Numbered from the stretch's first letter, positions 14,799 to 24,619 are shown. The stretch: 40,399 nucleotides of DNA from an uncultured Oscillospiraceae bacterium (GCA_944385535.1 CALWXR010000024.1:1-40399), one strand, 5' to 3'. Notes: generated by a model from the letters alone, not told the origin. Translations and numbers: made by a program.

Positions 14799-15674
14799 TT
14801 ATCCATCCTTCCTGCCGTACTGGGCCAGCACGGCTCTTTCTATATGGTTATAGTCTCTGGTCCGTTCCAGAATGGTATACCCATTTTCCTCCAGGATCCG
14901 GCAGACCGCGTCTCCCTGGCCCATGCCGAACTCGAAGCACAGGTAGCCCCCGGGCTTCAACGCCGGAGCATAATTCCCGGCGATGCTTCGGTAGAAATCC
15001 AGGCCGTCCTCCCCGCCGTACAGGGCCATATGGGGCTCAAACTCCCGGACGCTGAGATCAAGATCTTCCATTTCCGCTTTCGTAACATAGGGCGGGTTGG
15101 ATACGATCATATCAAACTTCCCCAGAAAGGGAAAGGCGGGCTTCAGGGCGTCGGCGCTGACGCACCGCACCCGCCCGGTCAGCTTGTTCAGGGCTGCGTT
15201 TTCCTTGGCCACCGCCAGAGCGGCCATGCTCAGGTCCGCCAGGGTCACCTTGGCGTCCTTCACCCGGCTGGCAATGGCAAGACCTATGCAGCCGGAACCG
15301 CAGCAAAGATCCAGGATCCGGGGTCCCTGATCCAAGAATAACGCCTGGCGGATGGCAAGTCCCGTTACCGCGCAGGTATCGTCCCGGGGGATCAGCACAT
15401 CCCGGGTGACCCGGATGGGCAATCCGTAGAATTCCCATTCTCCCAGTACATAGGCCAGGGGTTCCCCGGACTGAAGCCGCTTTACCGCCGCCTCCACATC
15501 CTTGCACATCTGCTCGGAGGCGTACATGTCCCGGTGGGTCAGGATTTCCTCCTGGGTTTTTCCCGTAATGCTGCACAGAAGATTCCGGGCCATGAGTCCC
15601 GCGGTCTGAGGATCCTCCGACTGCAGCAGGGCCCGGCGGGTCTGTAAGTACAGCTCACCATATTGCTTTACCAC
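14799..15674 (-). CDS. prmC: Release factor glutamine N5-methyltransferase PrmC
   Basis: PrmC methylates the GGQ glutamine of peptide-chain release factors and so promotes efficient termination. The 291-residue protein has an N-terminal helical domain, the SAM-binding motif [12 protein letters not shown] (122-133) and the catalytic NPPY (193-196). The start is GTG at 15674, nine bases after AGGAGGG, overlapping the end of the DUF1385 gene by seven bases. Adjacency to DUF1385 is a familiar Clostridia arrangement, though here prfA and rpmE are not in the window. Confidence 0.95.
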   Translation of the reverse strand: MVKQYGELYLQTRRALLQSEDPQTAGLMARNLLCSITGKTQEEILTHRDMYASEQMCKDVEAAVKRLQSGEPLAYVLGEWEFYGLPIRVTRDVLIPRDDTCAVTGLAIRQALFLDQGPRILDLCCGSGCIGLAIASRVKDAKVTLADLSMAALAVAKENAALNKLTGRVRCVSADALKPAFPFLGKFDMIVSNPPYVTKAEMEDLDLSVREFEPHMALYGGEDGLDFYRSIAGNYAPALKPGGYLCFEFGMGQGDAVCRILEENGYTILERTRDYNHIERAVLAQYGRKDG

Positions 15675-16666
15675 CGGTCAGCGCCCTCCTCCTGGGGAAG
15701 CACCGCCTCCACTGCCGCAATGCCCACTTCGATCATGCTGTCATCCGGTTCGTTGGTGGTAAAATTCTGCATCCACATGCCGGGCGCGGACAGCATTCTG
15801 GTAAACCAGCTGTCATGGCGGCCGCACCAGCGGTTGATCTCATAGGTGATCCCCACCACCACCGGCAAAAGCAGCAGCTTAAAGGCGATCATCAGCAGTC
15901 GATACAGAAAGCTTCCCCGCATAGCCTCCAATCCCGGAAACAGCGCCAGCAAAACGGAGGACGCCACGGAAAATACCAGAATGGAAATCACCATAACCAC
16001 CAGCAGGAAGCTGGTGCCGCAGCGGGGATGGAGCCTGGTCTGTTTGCGGACGTTTTCCACCGTCAGCGGCAGTCCCGCCTCATAGCAGCGGATGGTCTTG
16101 TGTTCCGCCCCATGGTAGGAAAACACCCGCCGCATCTCCTGCATCCGGGAGATCAGCAGCATGTAAACCAGGAAGATGCCCATACGGATCACGCCCTCCA
16201 CCAGGTTCAGCACCAGGTTGTTGGGGATCCACCGGTCGAAAAAGCCGCCGATGACCATAGGCAGCAGGAAAAACAGGAAAATGGACAGGCCCAGGCCCAA
16301 AGCAACCGCCACACCCACAACGGCCTGCTGGAACTTCTCATTGCCCAGCTTTTTTTCCAGCCAAAGGTCAAATTTGGAGGGTTCCTCCTGGTACTCCTCC
16401 GGCGCCAGATCTGCGGAACGAAGCAGCGCCTTTACCCCCACCACCTGGGAATCGAAGAAATTGAATATGCCCCGGATAAAGGGCCAGCTTTTGACGGAAT
16501 TTTTGGGGGCGACTTTTCTGGGACTGACCTCCACGGTCAGGCCATCCTTGCCCCGGATCACAACGGCGTCCTTCTCCGGGCCCCGCATCATAATGCCCTC
16601 GATCAGGGCCTGTCCGCCGATCATGGTCTTAAACTTCTCGCAGCATTGATTTTCGTTGTTTGCCAT
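15668..16666 (-). CDS. DUF1385 domain membrane protein
   Basis: This 332-residue protein carries the DUF1385 hallmark start (GGQALIEGIMMRGP) and the HGAEHKT motif. Several transmembrane segments are visible: about residues 115-140, 152-175, 225-245 and 260-285. LHPRCGTSFL is another conserved family signature. The family is predicted to be an integral membrane, possibly metal-dependent enzyme, but its function is unknown. It sits between a two-component kinase and prmC in a continuous operon. Confidence 0.93.
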   Translation of the reverse strand: MANNENQCCEKFKTMIGGQALIEGIMMRGPEKDAVVIRGKDGLTVEVSPRKVAPKNSVKSWPFIRGIFNFFDSQVVGVKALLRSADLAPEEYQEEPSKFDLWLEKKLGNEKFQQAVVGVAVALGLGLSIFLFFLLPMVIGGFFDRWIPNNLVLNLVEGVIRMGIFLVYMLLISRMQEMRRVFSYHGAEHKTIRCYEAGLPLTVENVRKQTRLHPRCGTSFLLVVMVISILVFSVASSVLLALFPGLEAMRGSFLYRLLMIAFKLLLLPVVVGITYEINRWCGRHDSWFTRMLSAPGMWMQNFTTNEPDDSMIEVGIAAVEAVLPQEEGADRW

Positions 16667-16681
16667 AAACTTACTGTCTCC

Positions 16682-18106
16682 TTAGTGGGCGTCCGGCAGG
16701 GTCACGGTGACCAGGGTGCCGCCGCCCGGAGCGTTTTCCAGTGTCAGGGTGCCGCCGTGCATTTCCACGATCTCGTCGCACACCGCCAATCCGATGCCCG
16801 TTCCCCGGGTACTGGAGCTCCCTTTATAGAATTTTTTCTTAACCAGGGGGATCTCGTCCTCCGGGATACCCGGGCCGAAGTCCCGGATGCGCACCACCGC
16901 GCAGTTATTTTCATAAGCAATGGAAGCCTGAATCCGTTTTCCCGCGCCGCCGTGCTTGGCTGCGTTGTCCAGGATATTCAGGAACACCTGACGCATCCGC
17001 TGGGGATCACAGGGGATCTCAGGAATATCCTGGTCGTTGTCCAGGTATTCCAGCTGAATGCCTTCCTGGGCCAGACGGCTTCCGTACATATATACCGTGT
17101 CCTCAAATTCCCCCCGGATGTCCGTAGGCTCAATGGCCAAGGTCATGCGGCCGTCCTGCATGCGGGTAAAGTCCAGCAGATCCATGACCATTTCCGTCAG
17201 CCGCTTGGCTTCGCTGGCTATGATCTTCATCCCCTGGCGGGTCTCCGCGTCCAGGTTTTCGTCCGCCAGCAGGGTCTCGCTCCAGCCGTTGATCACCGTC
17301 AGCGGCGTTCTCAGCTCATGGGACAGCTGGGAGATAAACTCCGCCTGCATTTTCTCGTTTTGGGCGATTTTGCTGGACATCTCATTGATGGTGTCCGCCA
17401 GTTCGCCGATCTCATCCTGATAGGGGGTTTGCATCTGAACGCCGTAGCTGCCCCCGGAGATTCGCTTGGCTTTTTCCGTGATCTCAGCCACCGGGTTCAT
17501 AATGGATCGCAGATAGTAGCTGCCGCTGAGCACCACGATCGCCAAAATTATCAGCAGAACAAGGCTGCTGCAAGCGGCCACAAAAAAGATCTGCCTGTCC
17601 AGCTTCCAGGTGGCGGTCACATAGCGAAGCACGCCGATGACCTCCCCGTTGGAGTAGATGATGGGACTGGAAACCGCCATGATCCGCTCGCCGGTTTGGG
17701 GATCCTTGCCCAAATAGGGAAAAATATCCCGGTAGTTCATCGCGTCCTGGATATCCGGCGTCTGGGGGGACGGCCCCGCCCAGGGCCCGTAGGAGGAAGC
17801 TACCAGCTGCCCTTGATTGTTGATAAACTGAAGCTCGATGGTATTCTTATCCTCAAAATTCTCCGCATAGGTAATGCAGGACTGGTAGAATTCATTATAG
17901 TTCTGGTTGACGTAGTTGGAAAAAAATTCCGTAGTGGTCTTGGCCCGATACTCCATATCCGACTGCATATTGGAGTAATAGTAAGCCGCATAGGAAGCGG
18001 TAACCGCCATAACGCACACCACGCCCAGCGCGAAAACAACGCCAACCGTATTCAGCAGCCAGCGCTTGCGCAAACCGCTGGCCTTAATAATGGCCTTTAT
18101 ATTCAT
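16682..18106 (-). CDS. Membrane sensor histidine kinase
   Basis: The 474-residue protein has a transmembrane helix (about 18-40), an extracytoplasmic sensory domain of about 130 residues, and a second membrane helix (about 173-195). A HAMP linker follows, then a HisKA domain with H263 in SHELRTPL as the phosphoacceptor. The HATPase_c domain has N box NILDNAAKH, G1 DFGPGIP and G2 GTGIGLAV. It autophosphorylates in response to an unknown envelope signal and should phosphorylate the regulator encoded six bases upstream. No strong ribosome site precedes it, so translation probably relies on coupling. The architecture resembles VanS/PhoR-type kinases. Confidence 0.95.
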   Translation of the reverse strand: MNIKAIIKASGLRKRWLLNTVGVVFALGVVCVMAVTASYAAYYYSNMQSDMEYRAKTTTEFFSNYVNQNYNEFYQSCITYAENFEDKNTIELQFINNQGQLVASSYGPWAGPSPQTPDIQDAMNYRDIFPYLGKDPQTGERIMAVSSPIIYSNGEVIGVLRYVTATWKLDRQIFFVAACSSLVLLIILAIVVLSGSYYLRSIMNPVAEITEKAKRISGGSYGVQMQTPYQDEIGELADTINEMSSKIAQNEKMQAEFISQLSHELRTPLTVINGWSETLLADENLDAETRQGMKIIASEAKRLTEMVMDLLDFTRMQDGRMTLAIEPTDIRGEFEDTVYMYGSRLAQEGIQLEYLDNDQDIPEIPCDPQRMRQVFLNILDNAAKHGGAGKRIQASIAYENNCAVVRIRDFGPGIPEDEIPLVKKKFYKGSSSTRGTGIGLAVCDEIVEMHGGTLTLENAPGGGTLVTVTLPDAH

Positions 18107-18112
18107 CTAGCG

Positions 18113-18802
18113 TTATGCGCCCCACTTATAGCCCAAGCCCCAAACTGTAGTGATATAGGTGGGGTTGGCGGTATCGTCCTCAATTTTAATCCGCAGACGG
18201 CGGATATTCACGTCAACAATCTTCAGTTCTCCCTCATAGTCCCGGCCCCAGACCGCGGAGAGGATGTCCTCCCGGGACAGGGCCCGACCGGGATTCTGCA
18301 TGAACAGCTTCAAAATGGCATATTCCACCTGGGTCAGGCGGATCCGCTCTCCGTTCTTTTCCAGGGTGTGGTTCCGGGTATTCATCACAAAGGGTCCCTG
18401 GGTCAGAAGTTCCGAACTGGCAGAGCTGTCGCCGCCGATCCGGCGGTACAGCGCGTCGATCCGGGCGGTGAGCTCCGCGGGAGAGAAGGGCTTGGTCACA
18501 TAGTCGTCGGCGCCGGTCATCAGGCCGGTAACCTTGTCCATTTCCTGGGTCCGGGCGGTGAGCATAATAATGCCCATTTGCTTGTTGGATGCCCGGATCC
18601 GGCGGCAGACCTCAAAGCCGTCCATGTCACCGGGGACCATAATGTCCAGGATCGCGACCCCCACATCCGGATTGGCAGCGATGGCGTCCAGGGCCTGCTG
18701 TCCGTCCCCCGCTTCGATCACGTCATAGCCGGCCCGCTTCAGGTTGATGACCACGAAGCTGCGGATGTTCAATTCATCTTCCATAATCAATACTTTTTTC
18801 AT
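18113..18802 (-). CDS. OmpR/PhoB-family response regulator
   Basis: The 229-residue protein has a receiver domain with E8/D9, phosphoacceptor D53 in AILDIMVPG, a Thr in MLTART and a Lys in YVTKPF. A winged-helix DNA-binding domain follows (VEYAILKLFMQNPG, SREDILSAVWG, VDVNIRRLRIKIEDD, TVWGLGYKW). It should act as a transcription factor activated by the adjacent kinase. AAGGGG precedes the ATG. It is 11 bases downstream of a lipoprotein gene in the same transcript, suggesting that the lipoprotein and the kinase share a signalling role. Confidence 0.96.
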   Translation of the reverse strand: MKKVLIMEDELNIRSFVVINLKRAGYDVIEAGDGQQALDAIAANPDVGVAILDIMVPGDMDGFEVCRRIRASNKQMGIIMLTARTQEMDKVTGLMTGADDYVTKPFSPAELTARIDALYRRIGGDSSASSELLTQGPFVMNTRNHTLEKNGERIRLTQVEYAILKLFMQNPGRALSREDILSAVWGRDYEGELKIVDVNIRRLRIKIEDDTANPTYITTVWGLGYKWGA

Positions 18803-18813
18803 GATGATACCCC

Positions 18814-20133
18814 TTATGTCTCTCCCGTTTTCCAGTCTTTCTGTATCAAACGGAAGCTGTTGATCAATTGGTTTTCCGTAACCTGGTATTCCTCAGCACT
18901 GCTCTCCAATTTGGCGGCGTAAACCACGCCCTCCGCCCGGTACAGGGCAAAGCGCCCATTGGAAGTGGCTTCCTCCTCCCGGTCGCTTCCGGTCAGAACG
19001 TATATAGAAAACAGCATTGTTGCCTTTCGGTAGGACTCGTCCCACAGGTAGAAGGTATAATGCTCGTCTTCTTCCAAGGTGATTCTGGCTGCCCATCGGC
19101 TGTCCAGTTGAAGATACCAGCCTTCCAGGTAATTGTGGAAGGTAAACATCTTATCCACTGCTATGCCCTCCAGATCCATGGAATACCAGCGGATCAGGAA
19201 TTTGGGGTCCTCGTTCTTTTCCGGGGATACTGCCTTCATGGTGATCAGGCTGGGCAACTCCATAATGCCGTCACCGTCGATATCCTCGGGATACACATAG
19301 AAATTGCGCAGGGTCTGTATGCTGGTGTCTCCGGTGGTGGAAAGGGCAATGTTGGTAAAGCTTCCCTCCCGCAGAGCGAACACATCGGTAACGATGGTGT
19401 TCTCATTCACCGCGCTGGACACAAACACCGCCGGCGCCCCGTCCTGGAGGACGCCCACGTTGATCCGCCGGATGTTGGCCGGGTCTTCTGAAACCTTTGC
19501 CTCCACAGACCGTTCGATGCCCCCCTGATGGATGCTGTAGAGCACCGCTGAACTGTTGGCCGTCACCTCTTCCCGGGGCAGGATCACCATCAGTTCGCCA
19601 TACCCGTCCTCATTCAGATCACAGGTAAGGAACCGGGAGTAGCCCACCATCATCAGCAGCTTGGCCCCTTCCTGGGAGAAGCTGTACACTGAAACGCTTC
19701 TGACCACCTGATCGCTGACCTGCCTGCCCAGAACCAGTTCATATCCCGGCGTATCGTCCATCTGCACGTATTCCACCTGCTCAAAGGCGGTGCCGATGCT
19801 TTCAATCACTTCCCACAGTTCGAAGCTCTCGTCCTCCAGCTGTCGGAAGATCAGCACCTGCAGCGGCTTGGCGGAGGTGCTCTGGGTAAAGACCAGATAT
19901 TCCGATATCCCGTCCCCATCCAGATCCGCCATCTGCACCGACTGCCGGTTTTCTCCCGATACCGGCGCGGAGTATGTTAAGTCGGTCATGGCCTCGTCAA
20001 TGGCGGACTGCAAACTGCTGTACTCCTCAGATCGCTTTGGAAGGGCATACATTTTTTCCACCGTCTGGGAAGCGCAGCCTCCTAAGAGCAATGCCGCGGC
20101 AATTGCCAAAATGAGCCATATGCGCTTTTTCAC
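18814..20133 (-). CDS. FG-GAP/VCBS-like lipoprotein, first gene of the two-component/recA operon
   Basis: The 439-residue product starts at GTG (20133), eight bases after AAGGAG. A lipoprotein signal ends LLLGGCAS. At least three calcium-loop motifs are spread along the chain: MADLDGDGISEYLVF, TCDLNEDGYGELMVI and PEDIDGDGIMELPSL. Between them are repeated beta-strand patterns, as in FG-GAP beta-propellers. It should sit on the outer membrane face. It leads the operon with a response regulator and histidine kinase, so it may be an accessory sensor or a regulated output; this is inference from gene order. I know no characterised homologue. Confidence 0.88.
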   Translation of the reverse strand: MKKRIWLILAIAAALLLGGCASQTVEKMYALPKRSEEYSSLQSAIDEAMTDLTYSAPVSGENRQSVQMADLDGDGISEYLVFTQSTSAKPLQVLIFRQLEDESFELWEVIESIGTAFEQVEYVQMDDTPGYELVLGRQVSDQVVRSVSVYSFSQEGAKLLMMVGYSRFLTCDLNEDGYGELMVILPREEVTANSSAVLYSIHQGGIERSVEAKVSEDPANIRRINVGVLQDGAPAVFVSSAVNENTIVTDVFALREGSFTNIALSTTGDTSIQTLRNFYVYPEDIDGDGIMELPSLITMKAVSPEKNEDPKFLIRWYSMDLEGIAVDKMFTFHNYLEGWYLQLDSRWAARITLEEDEHYTFYLWDESYRKATMLFSIYVLTGSDREEEATSNGRFALYRAEGVVYAAKLESSAEEYQVTENQLINSFRLIQKDWKTGET

Positions 20134-20228
20134 GGCATCAACTCCTTTCCGTCCAAATTATGTTCCACCGGCTCCGCGCCCGCCCGGTCATCTGTGGCGA
20201 ACACGGTCACACAGAACCGTTAAATGTT

Positions 20229-20237
20229 ATTATAGCA
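20229..20237 (-). promoter_or_regulatory. Extended -10 promoter of the lipoprotein-TCS-recA operon
   Basis: On the minus strand TGCTATAAT is a perfect extended -10. The -35 is weak. The leader of roughly 90 bases has a small ACGGT/ACCGT hairpin. A short hairpin (CTTTCC/GGAAG) just before it may help terminate dnaE transcripts. Confidence 0.5.
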
Positions 20238-20258
20238 CATGATCTTCCAAAAGGAAAG

Positions 20259-23200
20259 CTATTTCAGCACAACATTTCCTTCCCCCAGCACCCGCCTCAG
20301 CTCCTGAAGCATGCCGTCCATCAGAACGCACCGGGTGCCTCGCCGCAGCTTTGTATCCGCGAAGTAAAGCACCACGGCGCTGTCTCCGGGAAACATATTG
20401 AGGATGGCTCTGACCTTGGGGTAAAGGCTCCCGCTTTCCCCGGGCAGCCGGAGGTACAGCGTTCCCTTCCTGACAGGCGCGGCCGGAACCGGTTCCGGAT
20501 CCCCCTGGGCATAGTCAGAAATGGGTCTTGCCCGGTTAATCACAATCTGAGGCTCCTTGTCATCCCGCAAAGACAGCCGTCCGGTGATCACCACCGGGCT
20601 GTTCTCCCGGAGATACCCGCCGTACTGGCCGAGAACATTGGAAAATGCCAGCATTTCCATGGCGGCAGTGTCATCTTCCACCGTGACATAGGCCATCATA
20701 GAGTTGCTGCGGGTGGTTTTCATCTTCACGCTTTGCACAATGCCCGCCACGCTGACGATCTGGTCATCCTGAAACTTGCTTTCCTCATCCATCAGCGAGC
20801 CGATGTGCACCACCCGGGTGCCCCGGAGATACTGCCTGTAGTCGTCCATAGGGTGGCCGGAAATGTAAATTCCCGTGGTCTCCTTCTCCATAGCCAGAAG
20901 CTTCCCCTTGTCCATTTCCTTCATCTTGGGGATGGGGATCTTCGCCCCGGCGTCCGCTTCCTCCAGCATGGAAAACAGGCCCATCTGCCCCTCCAGGTTC
21001 TTCTTCCGGGAGGAAACTACGCTGTCCATCATCGCTTCATACACCGCCAGAATCTCGCTGCGGTTGTAACCGAAGCAATCCATCGCACCGCACTTAATGA
21101 AGTTTTCCACCGCCCGCTTGTTCAGCTCCCCTTCTCCCATCCGTTCCAGGAAGTCCTCCAGGGATCTGAAGGGCCCGCCTTCGGCGCGCTTTGCCGCCAT
21201 GGAGCGGATCAGGCCCCGGCCTACGTTTTTCACCGCCCCCAGGCCAAACCGGATGGCTTCCCCTTCCACGGTAAAGTGATCCTCGGAATGGTTGATATCC
21301 GGAGGCAGCACCGGGATCCCCAGCTCCTTACACTCGGCAATATAACCGGAGATCTTCCCGGCGGAGTCCAGCACCGAGGTCATCAGCGCCGCCATATACT
21401 GCCGGGGATAGTGGCACTTTAAATAGGCGGTCTGGTAGGCGACCACCGCGTAGCACACCGCGTGGGCCTTGTTAAAGGCGTAGTTGGCAAAGTCCACGAT
21501 TTCATCATAAATGGACTGGGCGATCTGCTCGGAGATCCCATGGCCCACACAGCCTGTGATCCTCTGCTGGGGATCTCCGTAGACGAATACCTTCCGCTCC
21601 GCCTCAATGACCTTCATTTTCTTCTTGGAAATGGCCCGGCGGATGTTGTCCGCCTGTCCCATAGTATAGCCGCCCAGGGAGCGGAAGATCTCAATGACCT
21701 GCTCCTGGTAGACGATGCAGCCGTAAGTGACCTTCAAAATAGGCTCCAAAAGGGGCGTTTTATAGGTCACCTTCCGCTGATCCAGCTTATTGGCAATGAA
21801 GGTGGGAATGGAGTCCATAGGCCCCGGCCGGTACAGGGCCACAATGGCGGTAATGTCCTCAATGGAGCTGGCTTTCATATTCACGCAGACCTGGGTCATA
21901 CCGGCGGATTCCAGCTGAAACACGCCTTGGGTTTTTCCCTCGGTAAGCATACGGAAGGTTTCCGGATCGTCGTCCGGGATCCTGTCCATGGAGAAGGAAG
22001 GTTCCAGCTTCTGGATCTGCAGTTCCGCATCCCGGATTACCGTCAGGTTTCTCAGCCCAAGAAAATCCATTTTCAGCAGCCCCAGCTCCTCAATGGTGGT
22101 CATGGTGTACTGGGTGACGATGGTATCGTCGTTGCGGGATAAGGGCACATAGGTATACACCGGATCCGCGGTGATCACCACGCCGGCGGCATGGGTGGAG
22201 GAATTCCGGGGCATTCCTTCCAGACTCCGGGCGGTGTCGATAAGCAGCTTCACCCGCTCGTCCCCATCGTACATCTCCTTCAGTCTGGGACTGGCTTTCA
22301 GAGCTTCGTCCAGGGTAATATGGGGGGTAGCAGGCACCAGCTTGGCCACCACATCGGTTTCCGCGTAGGTGAAGTTCAGCGCCCGGCCCACATCCCGGAT
22401 GGCGCCCCGGGCGGCCATGGTGCCGAAGGTGGCGATCTGCGCCACATGGTCGGCGCCGTACTTATCCATCACGTATTCAATGACTTCCCCCCGGCGCTCC
22501 TGGCAGAAGTCCGTATCGAAGTCCGGCATGCTCACCCGCTCCGGGTTCAAAAACCGTTCGAAGATCAGGCTGTACTTCATGGGATCCACTTCCGTGATGT
22601 GCAGGCAGTAGGCGGCAATGGAAGCAGCGCCGGAGCCGCGCCCCGGGCCCACCGGGATCCCCCGCTCCTTGGCATAGCGGATAAAGTCCCATACGATCAG
22701 GTAGTAATTCACATACCCCATCCGGCTGATAACGCCGATCTCATATTCCAGCCGCTCCCGGTATTCCCGGGGGGCGTTGGGATACCGCTCCCGGAAGCCC
22801 TGTTCGCAAAGGGCGCGGAAATAGCCTTCGCTGGTATACCCCTCCGGCGCCGGAAAGGAGGGCAGGTGGTATTCATGGAAGGTAAATTCCAGATTGCAAC
22901 GCTGGGCGATTTTCCCGGTGTTTTCAAAGGCCTCGTCCCATCCGGGGAACAGCCTGCGCAGCTCCTCCTCGCTTTTCAGGTAGAATTCCTCCGTCTGGAA
23001 CCGCATCCGGTTTTCCTCGTCTACGGTCTTTCCGGTCTGAATGCAAAGCAGCACGTCCTGCATTTTGGCGTCCTCTTTGCGCAGATAGTGGGCGTCGTTG
23101 GTCACCACCAGAGGAAGCCCCAGTTCCCGGGCCAGCCGCTGGACTCCCTGGTTTACCGGACGCTGCTCCGGGATTCCGTGGTCCTGCATTTCCAGGTAGA

Positions 23201-23708
23201 AGTTTCCCTCCCCGAAGATGTCCGCCATGGTCAGGGCATACTTCTTGGCCCCTTCATAGTCGTTTTCCATCAGGTACTGGGGGATGGCCCCGGCCAGACA
23301 GGCGGACAGAGCGATCAGTCCCTCATGATGCTGCCGCAGCAGCTCCAGATCCACCCGGGGCTTGCCGTAAAAGCCGCGTATAAAGGCCTCCGACACCAAA
23401 TAGCACAGGTTTTCATATCCCTTCCGGTTTTCGCACAAAAGAACCAAATGGTAAGGGTCGTTGTCAATGCCGTGGATCCGGTCCGCCATACTCCGGCGGG
23501 TCACGTACACCTCACAGCCAATGATGGGCTTGACGCCCGCGGCCTTGGCTGCCTTGTAAAAATCAATGCATCCATACATGACGCCGTGGTCGGTAATGGC
23601 CACGGCGGTCTGGCCCAGCTCTTTGACCCGCTCCATCAGGCCGTCAATCCGGCATGCGCCGTCCAGGAGGCTGTATTCTGTATGCAGATGCAGATGCACA
23701 AAACTCAT
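20259..23708 (-). CDS. dnaE: DNA polymerase III alpha subunit DnaE
   Basis: DnaE is a replicative polymerase subunit. The start is the ATG at 23708 after GGGAGA, overlapping the whiA stop as ATGA; the open frame continues farther upstream but only as an out-of-frame reading of whiA. The 1149-residue protein has an N-terminal PHP domain beginning VHLHLHTEYSLLDG. The catalytic core has the metal-binding PDFDTDF (D396, D398, D400) and the finger segment with GPGRGSGAAS. A helix-hairpin-helix region and a C-terminal OB-fold (about 970-1060) follow. No intein or split is seen. Length is normal for DnaE1. Confidence 0.97.
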   Translation of the reverse strand: MSFVHLHLHTEYSLLDGACRIDGLMERVKELGQTAVAITDHGVMYGCIDFYKAAKAAGVKPIIGCEVYVTRRSMADRIHGIDNDPYHLVLLCENRKGYENLCYLVSEAFIRGFYGKPRVDLELLRQHHEGLIALSACLAGAIPQYLMENDYEGAKKYALTMADIFGEGNFYLEMQDHGIPEQRPVNQGVQRLARELGLPLVVTNDAHYLRKEDAKMQDVLLCIQTGKTVDEENRMRFQTEEFYLKSEEELRRLFPGWDEAFENTGKIAQRCNLEFTFHEYHLPSFPAPEGYTSEGYFRALCEQGFRERYPNAPREYRERLEYEIGVISRMGYVNYYLIVWDFIRYAKERGIPVGPGRGSGAASIAAYCLHITEVDPMKYSLIFERFLNPERVSMPDFDTDFCQERRGEVIEYVMDKYGADHVAQIATFGTMAARGAIRDVGRALNFTYAETDVVAKLVPATPHITLDEALKASPRLKEMYDGDERVKLLIDTARSLEGMPRNSSTHAAGVVITADPVYTYVPLSRNDDTIVTQYTMTTIEELGLLKMDFLGLRNLTVIRDAELQIQKLEPSFSMDRIPDDDPETFRMLTEGKTQGVFQLESAGMTQVCVNMKASSIEDITAIVALYRPGPMDSIPTFIANKLDQRKVTYKTPLLEPILKVTYGCIVYQEQVIEIFRSLGGYTMGQADNIRRAISKKKMKVIEAERKVFVYGDPQQRITGCVGHGISEQIAQSIYDEIVDFANYAFNKAHAVCYAVVAYQTAYLKCHYPRQYMAALMTSVLDSAGKISGYIAECKELGIPVLPPDINHSEDHFTVEGEAIRFGLGAVKNVGRGLIRSMAAKRAEGGPFRSLEDFLERMGEGELNKRAVENFIKCGAMDCFGYNRSEILAVYEAMMDSVVSSRKKNLEGQMGLFSMLEEADAGAKIPIPKMKEMDKGKLLAMEKETTGIYISGHPMDDYRQYLRGTRVVHIGSLMDEESKFQDDQIVSVAGIVQSVKMKTTRSNSMMAYVTVEDDTAAMEMLAFSNVLGQYGGYLRENSPVVITGRLSLRDDKEPQIVINRARPISDYAQGDPEPVPAAPVRKGTLYLRLPGESGSLYPKVRAILNMFPGDSAVVLYFADTKLRRGTRCVLMDGMLQELRRVLGEGNVVLK

Positions 23709-24619
23709 TTGTCTGTCTCCCTGGCCAGTGCCACCAATTTTTTCATCCGATTGTTCATAGCCGGTTTGGTAATGGGAGGCTCCATCATCCCCGCCAGCTC
23801 TGACAAGGAGGCGGAGGGGTTCCCCTCCCGGGCCTTTGCCGCCTCCTGAAGCTTTGCCGGCAGCGCTTCCAGCCTGCCCGCCTCCTTCAAAATCCGAATG
23901 GCGGACAGCTGCTCCTGAGCAGCCTCTACCACCTTGGAGGTGTTTGCGTCGTCGCAATTGCACCGGCGATTGACCTTGTTGTTCAGCTCCTTTTCCAGTC
24001 TGGCCTCCATGATCCCCATGGCGGCCACCGGCGCCCCCAGGCGGGTGAGAAAATCCGAGATCCACTCGCTTTGCTTCAGGTACAGCACCTGAGCCCCGCC
24101 CCGCCGGGCGCTTTTCGGCGGAAAGCCCATGACCTCCCACATCAGGGCGTTGGTCTCCCGGGCCACGCTTTGATGGGTGGTGGTCAGCTCCATATGGTAG
24201 CCCTTCCCGGGATCGGTGACGCTCCCCCCGGCCAGAAAGGCCCCCCGCAGGAAGGAGGCTTTGCAGCAGTCCTCCTCCACCACCGGGTAATTCACATGCA
24301 GGGTCAGGGTGTCCTCCGGGTCAAAGCCAAAGGAGCCCATGATCCGTCGGATCTTTTCGCCGTCCCAAATCTGGAACACCAGCTTTCCGGGGGCTTCCAT
24401 ACTGGGACAGCTGTCAAACCTCATGTCAAAGGCCCGGCGGAACAGCTTCGGAAGCACCTGGGCAAACTCCCGGCTTTCTGTAATGATTTTAATATTCTCT
24501 GCAGTAAAATTGTTGCAAAAGAGCAAAATCCCGAAGCACTCCGCCAGCGCGCAGCAGCGCTTCGCGGGCAGGACGCGGCATACCTCTGCCTTGGCAGAGG
24601 CGGAAAAGGAAACAGCCAT
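23705..24619 (-). CDS. whiA: DNA-binding protein WhiA
   Basis: WhiA is a conserved Gram-positive protein combining a degenerate LAGLIDADG-endonuclease fold with a C-terminal helix-turn-helix. It influences cell division and chromosome segregation. The 304-residue protein has SFSASAKAEVCR at the start, FLRGAFLAGGSVTDPGKGYHME, NRRCNCDDANTSKVVEAA and a final HTH (SLSELAGMMEPPITKPAMNNRMKKL). AGAAAGGAGGG precedes the ATG. It follows murB by 39 bases and overlaps dnaE, forming one unit. Confidence 0.96.
   Translation of the reverse strand: MAVSFSASAKAEVCRVLPAKRCCALAECFGILLFCNNFTAENIKIITESREFAQVLPKLFRRAFDMRFDSCPSMEAPGKLVFQIWDGEKIRRIMGSFGFDPEDTLTLHVNYPVVEEDCCKASFLRGAFLAGGSVTDPGKGYHMELTTTHQSVARETNALMWEVMGFPPKSARRGGAQVLYLKQSEWISDFLTRLGAPVAAMGIMEARLEKELNNKVNRRCNCDDANTSKVVEAAQEQLSAIRILKEAGRLEALPAKLQEAAKAREGNPSASLSELAGMMEPPITKPAMNNRMKKLVALARETDK

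Noticed and set aside
15815-18922. 1035-codon + strand open frame
   Set aside because: It runs antisense through DUF1385, the histidine kinase and the response regulator, all of which have full domain signatures. The His/Gln-rich translation is an artefact.
23709-24140. N-terminal extension of the dnaE frame
   Set aside because: It is an out-of-frame reading of whiA. DnaE homologues begin at the PHP domain, and the ATG at 23708 has a ribosome site and overlaps the whiA stop.
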